The translations under genes were made by a program, and so were the position numbers. A DNA stretch of 64,000 nucleotides from Nocardioides sp. Root140 (lineage in GTDB: Bacteria > Actinomycetota > Actinomycetes > Propionibacteriales > Nocardioidaceae): the NCBI RefSeq assembly GCF_001426745.1, contig NZ_LMFI01000002.1:1-64000 (forward strand), in the 5' to 3' direction. How positions within the stretch are numbered: the stretch's first letter is position 1; the number at the start of each line of letters is the position of its first letter. Of the stretch, positions 49,732 through 58,154 are shown in pieces. The notes beneath the pieces are model-generated. The model saw only the letters and a list, made by a program, of their open reading frames with translations, made no database searches and was not told the origin of the DNA.

Positions 49732-51882
49732 TTGTCCGATGACGTTGCCGAGCGGGAAGTCGCTGCGGAACAGGCGTTCGTCGACCGGGTGTACGACCAG
49801 CTCGAGGAGTCGACGGCGGCGGCCCAGCAACTGGCCCGCGAGGGCCACGAGCGCGGTCGCCTGGGTCACGAGGGTGGCCTGGTCGAGCGCGACGCCATGG
49901 TCTTCCAGGCCGCGAAGCGGATGGCCCAGCTCGACGCGGCCCACGAGGGCCTGGTCTTCGGCCGTCTCGACATGCGCCCCGAGCTCGATCCCGAGCCCCG
50001 CTACGTGGGCCGCATCGGTCTGCGCGACGCCAACCGCGACTCGCTGCTGATCGACTGGCGCGCCCCCGCCGCCGCGGTGTTCTACCAGGCGACGGCGGCC
50101 GAGCCGCACTCCGTCGTACGACGCCGGGTGCTGCGCGCGACCGGCCCGAAGGTGGTCGGTGTCGAGGACGAGCTCCTCGACGACCAGGCCGGGACCGACC
50201 TGCCCATCGTCGGCGAGGGCGCCCTGATGGCGCAGCTCTCCCGCGCCCGTGACCGGTCGATGCACTCCATCGTGGCCACCATCCAGGCAGAGCAGGACAA
50301 GGCGATCCGGGCCCCCTCGAAGGGCGTCGTCGAGATCTCCGGCGGTCCGGGCACCGGCAAGACGGTCGTCGCCCTGCACCGTGCCGCGTTCCTGCTCTAC
50401 ACCGACCGTCGCCGCTACGAGGGCGGCGGTGTGCTGATCGTCGGTCCGTCCGGCGTGTTCATGCGCTACATCGAGCGGGTGCTGCCGTCCCTCGGCGAGA
50501 CCGCCGTGGCGCTCCGCTCGCTCGGCGAGGTCGTCGACGGCGTCCGCGCCACCCGTCACGACGAGCCGGCCGTCGCCGACGTGAAGGGCTCGATCCGCAT
50601 GGCCGAGGTCGTACGCCGGGCCGCGCGCCAGGCCGTCCCGGGTGCGCCCCGCGACTTCCGGATCTTCTACCGCGACGACACGATCGTGCTCGACCGCCAG
50701 CTGCTCGGCCGACTGCGTCGCCAGCTGCTCAACCAGGGCCACCGCAACCGCCAGATGCCGCGGGTGGCGATGACCCTGCTCGACGCGATGTGGCGTCAGG
50801 TCCGCGGTGAGCGTGGCCGTGAGCGGGGTCGCGACTCGTTCAACGACGAGATGCTCGGCGACGACCAGTTCCTCGAGTTCGCCCTGCAGTGGTGGCCGCC
50901 GCTCGACGCCGCGCAGGTCATGTCGTGGCTGCGTGACCCCGACTTCCTGGCCCGCGTCTCCGACGGCGTGCTCGGCCAGGAGGAGCAGGCCCTGCTCAAC
51001 AAGCACTGGTCCGAGACGCTCACCATCGAGGACATCCCGCTGCTCGACGAGGCCCGCTACGAGCTGGGCGACCTGCCCGAGAAGTCCAAGGACGGCGACG
51101 AGTTCTCCGACCACCTCGGCGGCGACCTCCAGGAGCTGACCACCGCCTCCGAGCGTGAGTTCGCCACCGGGCCGTCGTGGAAGCCGCCGACGAACCGCAT
51201 CGAGGACGACCCCTTCGCCCACGTGCTGATCGACGAGGCACAGGACCTCACCCCGATGCAGTGGCGCATGGTCGGCCGCCGTGGCCGCGCTGCGTCGTGG
51301 ACCATCGTCGGCGACCCGGCACAGTCGTCGTGGCCGGTGCCGTCGGAGTCCGACGCTGCTCGCCGTACGGCGCTCGAGGGCAAGCAGGTGCACCGGTTCC
51401 ACCTGTCGACCAACTACCGCAACTCGTCCGAGATCTACGAGTTCGCCGCGGCGTACGCCTCCCGCGTCGGCCTCGACGCCGACCTGCCCACCGCAGTCCG
51501 CTCGACCGGCATCCCGCCCACGGTGCTCGGTCCGGTCGACGACCTCGAGGTGTCGGTGCGCAGAGAGGTGGCTCGCCTCTCCGGCGAGGTCTCGGGCACC
51601 GTCGGCATCGTGGTGCCGGTGGCCCGTCGCGCCGAGGTCAACGCGTGGCTGGCGTCCTGGCCAGAGTTCGCCGGCGACGCGCCCTCCGCCGCATCGCCCG
51701 GCGTCACGCCGAGCGGTGACGACCGCATCGTCGTGCTGACCGGCCTCGACACGAAGGGCCTGGAGTTCGACGGCATCGTCGTCGTGCGCCCCCAGGAGAT
51801 CGAGGACGAGTCCCAGACCGGCCGGGCCGTGCTCTACGTCGTCCTCACCCGCGCCACCCAGCTGCTCTCCACCGTCAGCTGA
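49732..51882 (+). CDS. HelD/HelR-like RNA polymerase-associated ATPase (UvrD-like)
   Basis: A 716-residue superfamily 1 ATPase. The N-terminal 80 residues are a charged coiled coil (ERGRLGHEGGLVERDAMVFQAAKRMAQLDAAHEG), the HelD arm that enters the RNA polymerase secondary channel. GGPGTGKTVVALHRAAFLLYT is Walker A at 204-211, and VLIDEAQDLTPMQWRMVGRR is Walker B near 499. FHLSTNYRNSSEI, GLDTKGLEFDGIVVV and VLYVVLTRATQLL are helicase-like motifs. Such proteins recycle stalled RNA polymerase, and HelR relatives protect against rifamycins. Start is TTG at 49732. No rifamycin-associated element was noticed upstream. Confidence 0.87.
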   Translation: MSDDVAEREVAAEQAFVDRVYDQLEESTAAAQQLAREGHERGRLGHEGGLVERDAMVFQAAKRMAQLDAAHEGLVFGRLDMRPELDPEPRYVGRIGLRDANRDSLLIDWRAPAAAVFYQATAAEPHSVVRRRVLRATGPKVVGVEDELLDDQAGTDLPIVGEGALMAQLSRARDRSMHSIVATIQAEQDKAIRAPSKGVVEISGGPGTGKTVVALHRAAFLLYTDRRRYEGGGVLIVGPSGVFMRYIERVLPSLGETAVALRSLGEVVDGVRATRHDEPAVADVKGSIRMAEVVRRAARQAVPGAPRDFRIFYRDDTIVLDRQLLGRLRRQLLNQGHRNRQMPRVAMTLLDAMWRQVRGERGRERGRDSFNDEMLGDDQFLEFALQWWPPLDAAQVMSWLRDPDFLARVSDGVLGQEEQALLNKHWSETLTIEDIPLLDEARYELGDLPEKSKDGDEFSDHLGGDLQELTTASEREFATGPSWKPPTNRIEDDPFAHVLIDEAQDLTPMQWRMVGRRGRAASWTIVGDPAQSSWPVPSESDAARRTALEGKQVHRFHLSTNYRNSSEIYEFAAAYASRVGLDADLPTAVRSTGIPPTVLGPVDDLEVSVRREVARLSGEVSGTVGIVVPVARRAEVNAWLASWPEFAGDAPSAASPGVTPSGDDRIVVLTGLDTKGLEFDGIVVVRPQEIEDESQTGRAVLYVVLTRATQLLSTVS

Positions 51883-51906
51883 GCGAAGGCGTTAGGGTCA
51901 GGCGGC

Positions 51907-52716
51907 ATGAGCGAGCAGCCGCCGTACCCGCCCAGCGACCCGAACCAGCCCGGTTGGGGGCAGCCGCCGCCGGCCGGTCCTCCAGGCTGGGGCCAGCAGC
52001 CGCCCGGCTGGGGCCAGCAGCCTCCCGGTCCGCCGCCGGGCGGGCGGGGCTTCGCGGCAACCGAGGCGATCGGCTACGGCTGGAAGGCCTTCACCACCCA
52101 CACCGGGGCGCTGCTCGGGGCCGCGCTGATCGTGCTGCTCGTACCAATCGCCATCCAGGTGGTGAGCGCACTGACCACGGGTGGGCAGACGTTCTCGTTC
52201 ACCGCCGACTCCTCCGGGGGAGGCTTCGAGTTCGACTTCCACCCGATGGCACTGGTGCTCAACCTGCTCGGCAGCATCATCAGCCTGATCCTGTCTGCGG
52301 CGATGGTGCGCCTCGCGCTCGACGTGGTCGACGGCCAGCAGGTCAGTGTCGGCGCCATGTTCTCCCGCTTCGACCTGGTGCAGGTGCTGATCGCCGCCGT
52401 CGTTCTCTCGATCGCCACGACCATCGGCCTGGCGCTGTGTGTCCTGCCCGGCCTGGTCGTGCTGTTCCTGACGTTCCTGACCAACTACTTCATCGTCGGC
52501 AAGGGGCAGGACGCGTTCACCGCGATCAGGTCCAGCGTCTCGCTCACCACGGCCAACGTGGGTGAGCTGCTCCTGTTGGCGCTGCTCTGCTTCCTGTGCA
52601 TGCTCGGTGGTGCCGTCGCCTGCGGCGTCGGGCTCCTGGTGGCCCTCCCGGTGATCACGGTCGCGACTGCGTTCGCCTTCCGCGCACTGCAGGGGGAGCC
52701 GGTCCGCCCGCTCTGA
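51907..52716 (+). CDS. membrane protein with proline-rich N-terminus
   Basis: A 269-residue protein. Residues 1-50 are a Pro/Gly/Gln repeat region (GWGQQPPGWGQQPPG), then about five membrane helices beginning GYGWKAFTTHTGALLGAALIVLLVPIAIQV. The pattern resembles DUF975/glycerophosphodiesterase membrane-domain-like proteins of actinobacteria. Function unknown. The repeat is visible as GGCTGGGGCCAGCAG in DNA. Confidence 0.7.
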   Translation: MSEQPPYPPSDPNQPGWGQPPPAGPPGWGQQPPGWGQQPPGPPPGGRGFAATEAIGYGWKAFTTHTGALLGAALIVLLVPIAIQVVSALTTGGQTFSFTADSSGGGFEFDFHPMALVLNLLGSIISLILSAAMVRLALDVVDGQQVSVGAMFSRFDLVQVLIAAVVLSIATTIGLALCVLPGLVVLFLTFLTNYFIVGKGQDAFTAIRSSVSLTTANVGELLLLALLCFLCMLGGAVACGVGLLVALPVITVATAFAFRALQGEPVRPL

Positions 52717-52726
52717 CCGTGGTCGG

Positions 52727-53368
52727 TCAGTGGGCCACGCCGTACAGCCGGTCGCCGGCGTCGCCGAGGCCGGGCACGATGTAGCCCTTCTCGTTGAGCT
52801 TCTCGTCCATCGCGGCGGTGACGATGGTGACCGGGACCTCGAGGTCGGCCAGCTCCTGCTCCAGCCGGGCGCAGCCCTCCGGCGCGACCAGCAGGCAGAT
52901 CGCGGTGATGTGGTCGGCGCCGCGGTCGACCAGGAAGCGGATCGCCGCGGCGAGTGTGCCGCCGGTGGCCAGCATCGGGTCGAGCACGTAGCACTGGCGC
53001 CCGGAGAGGTCCTCGGGCAGGCGCTCGGCGTACGTCGACGCCTCGAGCGTCTCCTCGTTGCGGATCATGCCGAGGAAGCCGACCTCGGCCGTGGGCAGCA
53101 GGCGGACCATGCCGTCGAGCATGCCGAGCCCGGCGCGCAGGATCGGCACGACGAGCGGCTTCGGGGAGGCCAGCTTCACGCCGGTCGCGGGCGCGACGGG
53201 AGTGGTGATGGTGACGTCGTCGACGCGCACGTCGCGGGTCGCCTCGTAGGCGAGCAGCGTCACCAGCTCGTCGGCCAGCCGGCGGAATGTCGGGCTGTCG
53301 GTGTCCTGGTCGCGGAGGGTGGTCAGCTTGTGGGCCACCAGCGGGTGGTCGACGACGTGGGTACGCAT
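52727..53368 (-). CDS. upp: uracil phosphoribosyltransferase
   Basis: A 213-residue enzyme making UMP from uracil and PRPP. Signatures are [31 protein letters not shown] (the PRPP-binding loop) and the C-terminal [16 protein letters not shown] uracil site. Length is normal. It is convergent with the membrane protein gene and divergent from tadA-associated genes. Confidence 0.95.
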   Translation of the reverse strand: MRTHVVDHPLVAHKLTTLRDQDTDSPTFRRLADELVTLLAYEATRDVRVDDVTITTPVAPATGVKLASPKPLVVPILRAGLGMLDGMVRLLPTAEVGFLGMIRNEETLEASTYAERLPEDLSGRQCYVLDPMLATGGTLAAAIRFLVDRGADHITAICLLVAPEGCARLEQELADLEVPVTIVTAAMDEKLNEKGYIVPGLGDAGDRLYGVAH

Positions 53369-53479
53369 GGAGAAAACCTAGTCCAGTCCGCGTGACGTTT
53401 GGGAAAACAGGCTTGGAACCACCCCCAACCTCTGTCACTCTGGACATCGGAGTGCGGTTCACGAGCTGGAGGGACAGCC

Positions 53480-53962
53480 ATGGTTGACGAGTTCGACGTC
53501 GACTTCGCCCTGGCCGCATACCGTGAAGAAGGCGTCTGGCAGCTCCAGGAGCTGGTCGATCCGGTGCTCGAGGACCTCGAGACGCTGTCCGGTGCCCTCC
53601 GGCGTTTTCCCGGTGACGGCGGCGCCATCGCACTGATCGGCTTCGACGAGGACGTCTTCCTGATCGTCCGGGTCACCGGGCCGACCGTGCGCGTGCTGCT
53701 CTCCGACATCACCGCCGTCGACGAGTGGGACCTCGCCCGCACCGTGATCGAGCACCTCGCCCTGCCCTACCCGGAGGAGGACGACGAGTCCGCCCCGGCC
53801 GGCGACCTCGACATCCTCGGCGACCTGGGCATGCACGCGATGGACATGGGCGTGCTCATCGACGACTACGACCTCTACCCCGACGAGATGCTCTCCGACG
53901 TGGCCGGCCGGCTCGGCTTCGGCCCCGCGTTCGACGACGCCGTCGACCTGACGACTGCGTGA
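53480..53962 (+). CDS. tRNA adenosine deaminase-associated protein
   Basis: A 160-residue acidic protein (MVDEFDVDFALAAYREEGVWQLQELVDPVLEDL) with SDITAVDEWDLARTVIEHLALPYPEEDDE and an acidic C-terminal part. It is 7 bases upstream of tadA and matches the actinobacterial family so named for that linkage. ATG at 53480 has GGAGGGAC upstream. Role not known; a chaperone or regulatory partner of TadA is inferred. Confidence 0.85.
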   Translation: MVDEFDVDFALAAYREEGVWQLQELVDPVLEDLETLSGALRRFPGDGGAIALIGFDEDVFLIVRVTGPTVRVLLSDITAVDEWDLARTVIEHLALPYPEEDDESAPAGDLDILGDLGMHAMDMGVLIDDYDLYPDEMLSDVAGRLGFGPAFDDAVDLTTA

Positions 53963-53969
53963 GCGTTCC

Positions 53970-54440
53970 TTGATCGCCAGCAGGTACGACGAGGCGATGG
54001 GCCTTGCCCTGGACGAGGCACGTGCCGCCCTGACCACCGACGACGTACCCATCGGCGCCGTCGTGCTCGACCCGTCCGGCGCGGTGATCGGCCGCGGCCG
54101 CAACACCCGTGAGGCCGAGGGCGACCCGACCGGCCACGCCGAGGTGGTCGCGATCCGCCGGGCCGCGCAGGCAGTCGGCGAGTGGCGGCTCACCGGCTGC
54201 ACGCTCGTGGTCACGCTCGAGCCGTGCACCATGTGCGCCGGCGCGATCGTGCTGTCCCGGCTCGAGCGCCTGGTCTTCGGGGCGTACGACGCCAAGGCCG
54301 GCGCCGTCGGTTCGCTCTGGGACGTCGTGCGCGACCGGCGGCTGAACCACCGGCCCGAGGTGCTGGCCGGGGTCAGGGCCGACGAGTCCGCCGCCCTCCT
54401 CGACTCCTTCTTCCGCAACGCGCGAACCGTGGATGATTGA
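53970..54440 (+). CDS. tadA: tRNA-specific adenosine deaminase
   Basis: A 156-residue zinc deaminase converting A34 to inosine in tRNA-Arg(ACG). Zinc and proton-shuttle residues are H56-A-E58 and P85-C86-x2-C89 (EPCTMCAGAI). LVFGAYDAKAGAVGSLWDVVRDRRLNHRPEV is typical. TTG at 53970 is 7 bases after the partner gene; ATG at 53997 is an alternative. The final seven residues (NARTVDD) and stop are encoded by a copy of the ACCGTG repeat family. Confidence 0.92.
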   Translation: MIASRYDEAMGLALDEARAALTTDDVPIGAVVLDPSGAVIGRGRNTREAEGDPTGHAEVVAIRRAAQAVGEWRLTGCTLVVTLEPCTMCAGAIVLSRLERLVFGAYDAKAGAVGSLWDVVRDRRLNHRPEVLAGVRADESAALLDSFFRNARTVDD

Positions 54441-54466
54441 TGCGCGCGCCGTGGGTTCTTGACGCC
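54421..54466 (+). repeat. ACCGTG-type repeat forming the tadA 3' end
   Basis: CGCGAACCGTGGATGATTGATGCG and then CGCCGTGGGTTCTTGA (split here at GCG) repeat the words seen at 30927-30984 and 63125-63250. It covers the last codons of tadA, its TGA, and the gap to the convergent XRE gene stop at 54468. Confidence 0.7.
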
Positions 54467-54467
54467 G

Positions 54468-55265
54468 TCAGGTGTTGATGCCTCCGCGCAGTGCAGCAGC
54501 GGTGAAGGCGTCCGCCGGCAGGAACGCCTCGACGGTGAACTCGGCGACCGAGATGTCGACCGCGGTGCCGAAGGTGGTGACGGTGCTGATGAAGGACAGC
54601 TCGCCGGCGTCGGTGCGCAGCCGCATGGGTACGGCGATGCGACCGTCGGGTGATGCGTGGGACAGGCCGCCGGGGTAGTCCATGAGCTCGTCGTGCAGGG
54701 CCTTCGTGCTCGGCGACCCGGTCACCGCGAACTCCCGCGCCAGCCGGTCGATCAGGTGACCGCGCCACTCCGACAGGTTGACGATGCGTGAGCTCATCCC
54801 GTCGGGGTGCAGGCTCAACCGCAAGACGTTGAGCGGTGGTTCGAGCAGCTCCGGAGCGACGTCGGCGATCAGCGGACCCACCGCGTTGTTGGCCTGCACC
54901 AGATTCCAGTCGCGGTCCACGACCAGCGCCGGGAACGGCTCGTAGCCGGTCAGGATCAGGTCCAGCGCCTCACGGATCGCGGTCATGTCGTCGTCCTCCA
55001 GCGTGCGTTCGTCGTACGCCGGGGCGTAGCCGGCCGCGAGCAGCAGGGTGTTGCGCTCGCGCAGCGGGACCTCGAGCTGGTCGGCGATCCGGAGCACCAT
55101 GTCGCGACTCGGCCGGGACCGCCCGGTCTCGACGAAGCTGAGGTGCCGGGTCGAGATGCCCGACTCGTTGGAGAGCTCCAGCTGGCTGCGCCGGCGGCGC
55201 TGCCGCCAGTCCTTGAGCAGTACGCCGACTCCGCCGGTCTCCGGACGCGTTTCGGTGATCGTCAT
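54468..55265 (-). CDS. XRE family regulator with MmyB-like ligand-binding domain
   Basis: A 265-residue regulator. The N-terminal helix-turn-helix is LKDWRQRRRRSQLELSNESGISTRHLSFVETGRSRPSRDMVLRIADQLEVPLRERNTLLLAAGYAP; the C-terminal MmyB-like ligand domain has NLVQANNAVGPLIADVAPELL and NVLRLSLHPDGMSSRIVNLSEWRGHLIDRL. Such proteins usually control a divergent neighbour, here the membrane protein gene at 55352. ATG at 55265; an extended frame upstream to 55322 enters the intergenic region. Confidence 0.85.
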   Translation of the reverse strand: MTITETRPETGGVGVLLKDWRQRRRRSQLELSNESGISTRHLSFVETGRSRPSRDMVLRIADQLEVPLRERNTLLLAAGYAPAYDERTLEDDDMTAIREALDLILTGYEPFPALVVDRDWNLVQANNAVGPLIADVAPELLEPPLNVLRLSLHPDGMSSRIVNLSEWRGHLIDRLAREFAVTGSPSTKALHDELMDYPGGLSHASPDGRIAVPMRLRTDAGELSFISTVTTFGTAVDISVAEFTVEAFLPADAFTAAALRGGINT

Positions 55266-55351
55266 GCGCCCATTGTGTCGGCCGGGGGTAGCCGGCTCCA
55301 TTACCTCCGACGTCATCGACAAGCCTCGCCGCGCGCTTCACGGTTGATGCC

Positions 55352-55768
55352 ATGACCACTCGAACCGAAACCCAGCCCCTGTCCACCTCGACCGCCCGCC
55401 GGTCCCCGATCGCCAGGCTGCTGCTGCTCGACGCCGGCGTCTCCGGCCTCAACGCGGTCGCCTACCTCGCCGGCGCCACGCTGCTCGACGACGTGCTCGG
55501 CCCGTCCGTGCCGACCCTCGAGCTGCTCGGTGCGTTCCTCCTCGTCTGGGCCGGCGCGCTGGCCTGGATCGCCACCCGTGACCCCGTGCCGGCCGGCCTC
55601 GCCCGCGAGGTCGTGATCGGCAACCTCGTGTGGGTCGCAGGCTCGGTCGCAGTCGCCTTCGGGCTCCTGTCCCTGACCGGGATCGGCCTGGCCTGGTGCC
55701 TGATGCAGGCCGTGGTCGTGGCCGGCTTCGGGGCGGCCCAGTACGTCGTCCTGCGAGGCCGGGCGTGA
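55352..55768 (+). CDS. small integral membrane protein
   Basis: A 138-residue protein with four hydrophobic helices beginning ARLLLLDAGVSGLNAVAYLAGATLLDDVLG, then LELLGAFLLVWAGALAWIATRD, EVVIGNLVWVAGSVAVAFGLL and GIGLAWCLMQAVVVAGFGAAQYVVL. Not recognised as a named family; the spacing resembles DoxX-like proteins. Divergent from the XRE regulator, which is the likely controller. It overlaps the next gene (GTGA). Confidence 0.7.
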   Translation: MTTRTETQPLSTSTARRSPIARLLLLDAGVSGLNAVAYLAGATLLDDVLGPSVPTLELLGAFLLVWAGALAWIATRDPVPAGLAREVVIGNLVWVAGSVAVAFGLLSLTGIGLAWCLMQAVVVAGFGAAQYVVLRGRA

Positions 55769-56163
55769 GCGCACCCGCCGACCTGGTCGCGCTGATGCCC
55801 TTCGCCGAGGCCACGGGCGTGGTCCTCGACTCCGCCGACGCAGATCGCGTGGTCGGGCACCTTGACTGGGCCGAGAACCGGTGCACCGCCGGCGGCGCCC
55901 TGCACGGTGGCGCGCTGATCACGTTGGCCGACAGCGTCGGTGCGGTGTGCGCGTTCCTCGGGCTGCCTCCCGGCGCCGGTACGGCGACCACGTCCACGAC
56001 CACGCAACTGATGCGGGCCGTGCACGGCGGAACGGTCACGGCGACCGCCCGACCACTGCACCGGGGCCGCACCCAGGTCGTCGTACAGACCGAGCTGCGG
56101 GACGCCGACGGGCGCCTCGTGGCGGTCACCGTCCAGGCGCAGGCCGTGCTGGCGGCGTCCTGA
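55765..56163 (+). CDS. PaaI/YdiI-like hotdog thioesterase
   Basis: A 132-residue single hotdog domain: AENRCTAGGALHGGALITLADSVGAVCAFL has the HGG loop of PaaI-type thioesterases, followed by TSTTTQLMRAVHGGTVTATARPLHRGRTQVVVQTEL. The catalytic acid is probably D in LADSVG. Hydrolyses an acyl- or hydroxybenzoyl-CoA. GTG at 55765 overlaps the preceding stop. Confidence 0.85.
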   Translation: MSAPADLVALMPFAEATGVVLDSADADRVVGHLDWAENRCTAGGALHGGALITLADSVGAVCAFLGLPPGAGTATTSTTTQLMRAVHGGTVTATARPLHRGRTQVVVQTELRDADGRLVAVTVQAQAVLAAS

Positions 56164-56201
56164 TTTCGGCCTCGGGCCGCCGATCTAGTAATCTCTCCGG
56201 C

Positions 56202-56291
56202 GGTGGCGTGTCCGAGCGGCCGAAGGTGCATCACTCGAAATGATGTGTGGGGTCAAACCCACCGTGGGTTCAAATCCCACCGCCACCGCCA
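56202..56291 (+). tRNA. tRNA-Ser(CGA), CCA encoded
   Basis: Acceptor GGTGGCG (56202-56208) pairs with CGCCACC (56281-56287), discriminator G at 56288 and CCA at 56289-56291. Anticodon stem CATCA/TGATG (56229-56233, 56241-56245) encloses loop CTCGAAA with anticodon CGA at 56236-56238. A long variable arm and GGGTTCAAATCCC T arm mark a class II serine tRNA. It reads UCG. Confidence 0.96.
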
Positions 56292-56310
56292 GTTGATCTC
56301 AGCAGAGATC

Positions 56311-56353
56311 CGAAGGATCCGAACCCTCGCCGGGTTCGGATCCTTCGCATTTC
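56311..56353 (+). terminator. rho-independent-like terminator after tRNA-Ser
   Basis: CGAAGGATCCGAACCC (56311-56326) pairs with GGGTTCGGATCCTTCG (56332-56347): a perfect 16-bp stem, loop TCGCC, then CATTTCC. It lies 20 bases after the tRNA. Confidence 0.85.
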
Positions 56354-56391
56354 CGGACTGATGGCCTGGCGTCCCCGCTACTGTGAGGTGC

Positions 56392-56586
56392 ATGGGGATC
56401 TACGTGGCTATCGGAATCGGTGTCCTGGTCATCGCTGCACTCGCCGCGGTCTGGGTCTTCGAGGGGCGCCAGAAGAAGCCCGGCTGGAACCTCGACAAGG
56501 GCGGCAGCTCGGCGGGCAACTACTCCGCCCTCGAGGCACAGGCGTCCGCCACCCGCAACGGCAGGGGTGGCAGAGGCGGCCTCTGA
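56392..56586 (+). CDS. small single-span membrane protein
   Basis: A 64-residue protein: one N-terminal helix (GIYVAIGIGVLVIAALAAVWVF), then a basic and Gly/Ser/Asn-rich tail ending GRGGRGGL. ATG at 56392, GAGG upstream. Not recognised; similar small proteins are found beside tRNA genes in related genomes by impression only. Confidence 0.6.
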   Translation: MGIYVAIGIGVLVIAALAAVWVFEGRQKKPGWNLDKGGSSAGNYSALEAQASATRNGRGGRGGL

Positions 56587-56589
56587 GTC

Positions 56590-57225
56590 TCACTCGGTCC
56601 GGTCGAGCACGTTGAACGGGTAGTCGATGTTGCCCAGGTGCCACAGGCCGTCGTCCAGCGAGATCTCGTAGCGAGCCTTCTTCAGCGTCGCGACCGACAA
56701 CCGGGCCGAGCCGGACCCGTCGGTGCGCAGCGTCCGTGCGATGACCTCCTTGCCGTTCTCGGTGCGGATCAACGCTTTCACCGTGCGGTCGGCTCCCCAC
56801 CCCGAAAGGCGTACGACGTCTCCGTCCGCCTGCCACGTGGGCTGGTAGTCCGCGATCGACGTGACGCTCACCATCGCGGTCGACGTACCCTCGCTCGGCA
56901 CTCCCTCGTCGATCACCTGCACGACGTACAGGCCGTCGGTGAGCCCGTCGGTCGGGCAGGAGAACTTCTCGTCGTCGTAGGAGCAGGCCTGCTCTCCCTG
57001 GTCGCGGTGCCCGGCGTACTTGTGGTCCTTCACCACCGGCGAGCCCGCCGACACGATGGTCACGCGGATCTTGCCGTCCGGGTAGATCACCCGGCCCTTC
57101 ACCGCATCGCCGGGCGCAACTGTCGTGTCGGTGACCTCGGTGCCGAGCGGGGTGTCGGTGGTGCAGCCGGTTGCGGCGAGGAGAAGGAAGGCCGCCGCGG
57201 CACCGGCGAGGAGTCGTGTCGTCAT
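56590..57225 (-). CDS. lipoprotein of unknown function
   Basis: A 211-residue lipoprotein: signal TTRLLAGAAAAFLLLAATGC with lipobox ATGC (C21), then a probable beta-sandwich region (VKGRVIYPDGKIRVTIVSAGSPV) and CSYDDEKFSCPTDGL, a likely disulfide. I do not recognise the family. ATG at 57225 is chosen for the signal; 57234 is possible. Confidence 0.65.
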   Translation of the reverse strand: MTTRLLAGAAAAFLLLAATGCTTDTPLGTEVTDTTVAPGDAVKGRVIYPDGKIRVTIVSAGSPVVKDHKYAGHRDQGEQACSYDDEKFSCPTDGLTDGLYVVQVIDEGVPSEGTSTAMVSVTSIADYQPTWQADGDVVRLSGWGADRTVKALIRTENGKEVIARTLRTDGSGSARLSVATLKKARYEISLDDGLWHLGNIDYPFNVLDRTE

Positions 57226-57371
57226 GCCCTCCATGCTGGCCGACCCGGAGATCCGACGCATGCGCCCGCGTACTCATCCGGCCGGCCACTCCTGCTGCGC
57301 GGGATCCGCCGGCCACGCCCGGTCGGGCGCGACTACGGTGCCGAGCACGCACCCTCGGTCAGGAGAGCTGC

Positions 57372-58151
57372 ATGACCCCGCTCGTCTTCTTCTCGTTCGT
57401 CTCCCTCGGGCAGGCCGGTGCCGCTGAGCACCGGGCCTACAACGAGTGGCACCAGCTCGACCACCGGCCGGAGAACCTGGCCCTGCCCGGAGTCGCCTGG
57501 GGGGATCGGTGGTCCCGCCCCGACGAGTTCAAGGCGGTGTCGAGCGCCAGCGACGAGCACGCCGGCACCGACTACGTGGCGATGTACTGGTTCCGCGATC
57601 CGGTGTCCGAGTCGGTGCGTGCCTGGGACCAGCTGGGTGCCGACTCGTTCCAGTGGGGTCGGGGGCCGATCATCCCCGGTGTCTCCAGGTCCCTGCTGGC
57701 GTTCTTCCGGCCGGTGCGCGGCTACGTCAATCCGGGCTCGCTGGTCGCTGCCGACGTCCTCCCCTTCCGTCCGGTGCGGGGCATGCACGTGCAGCTCGTG
57801 AAGCATGCCGAGCCGATGTCGCTGGCCGTGCACGAACGGCACACCTTCGCCGACCGTGTCGAGATGCCCCGGCTGACCGGTCTCGACGGCGTGGCCGGCG
57901 GCTGGACCTTCAGCTTCGACCGCCACCAGCAGCACAGCACGCTGACCTTCGGCGCGGACAAGCAGGACGCCCGCGGATCGATGCGGTTGCGGCTCCTCTA
58001 CCTGGACGGCGATCCACTCGAGACCACGGACCGCATCGCCCGGGCCGAGAGCGAGCTCGCCGAGCACGAGATCGCCGGGCACGACGCCCCGGGCACGGAG
58101 ATCCTCCTCGACACACCGGTCAGGACGATCATCCCGTGGCAGGACTGGTGA
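57372..58151 (+). CDS. hypothetical protein, EthD-like alpha/beta-barrel possible
   Basis: A 259-residue soluble protein with EHRAYNEWHQLDHRPENLALPGVAWGDRW near the N-terminus, reminiscent of EthD-type dimeric ferredoxin-fold proteins (xxH-x2-NEWH). A second half contains VHERHTFADRVEMPRLTGLDGVAGGWTFSFDR, possibly a duplicated domain. RBS AGGAGAG precedes ATG 57372. No signal peptide. Function unknown. Confidence 0.65.
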   Translation: MTPLVFFSFVSLGQAGAAEHRAYNEWHQLDHRPENLALPGVAWGDRWSRPDEFKAVSSASDEHAGTDYVAMYWFRDPVSESVRAWDQLGADSFQWGRGPIIPGVSRSLLAFFRPVRGYVNPGSLVAADVLPFRPVRGMHVQLVKHAEPMSLAVHERHTFADRVEMPRLTGLDGVAGGWTFSFDRHQQHSTLTFGADKQDARGSMRLRLLYLDGDPLETTDRIARAESELAEHEIAGHDAPGTEILLDTPVRTIIPWQDW

Positions 58152-58154
58152 ATC

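Noticed and set aside
49732..51882. UvrD/PcrA DNA helicase
   Set aside because: The N-terminal coiled coil before Walker A and the overall length of 716 with few canonical helicase motifs fit HelD-type RNA polymerase ATPases better.
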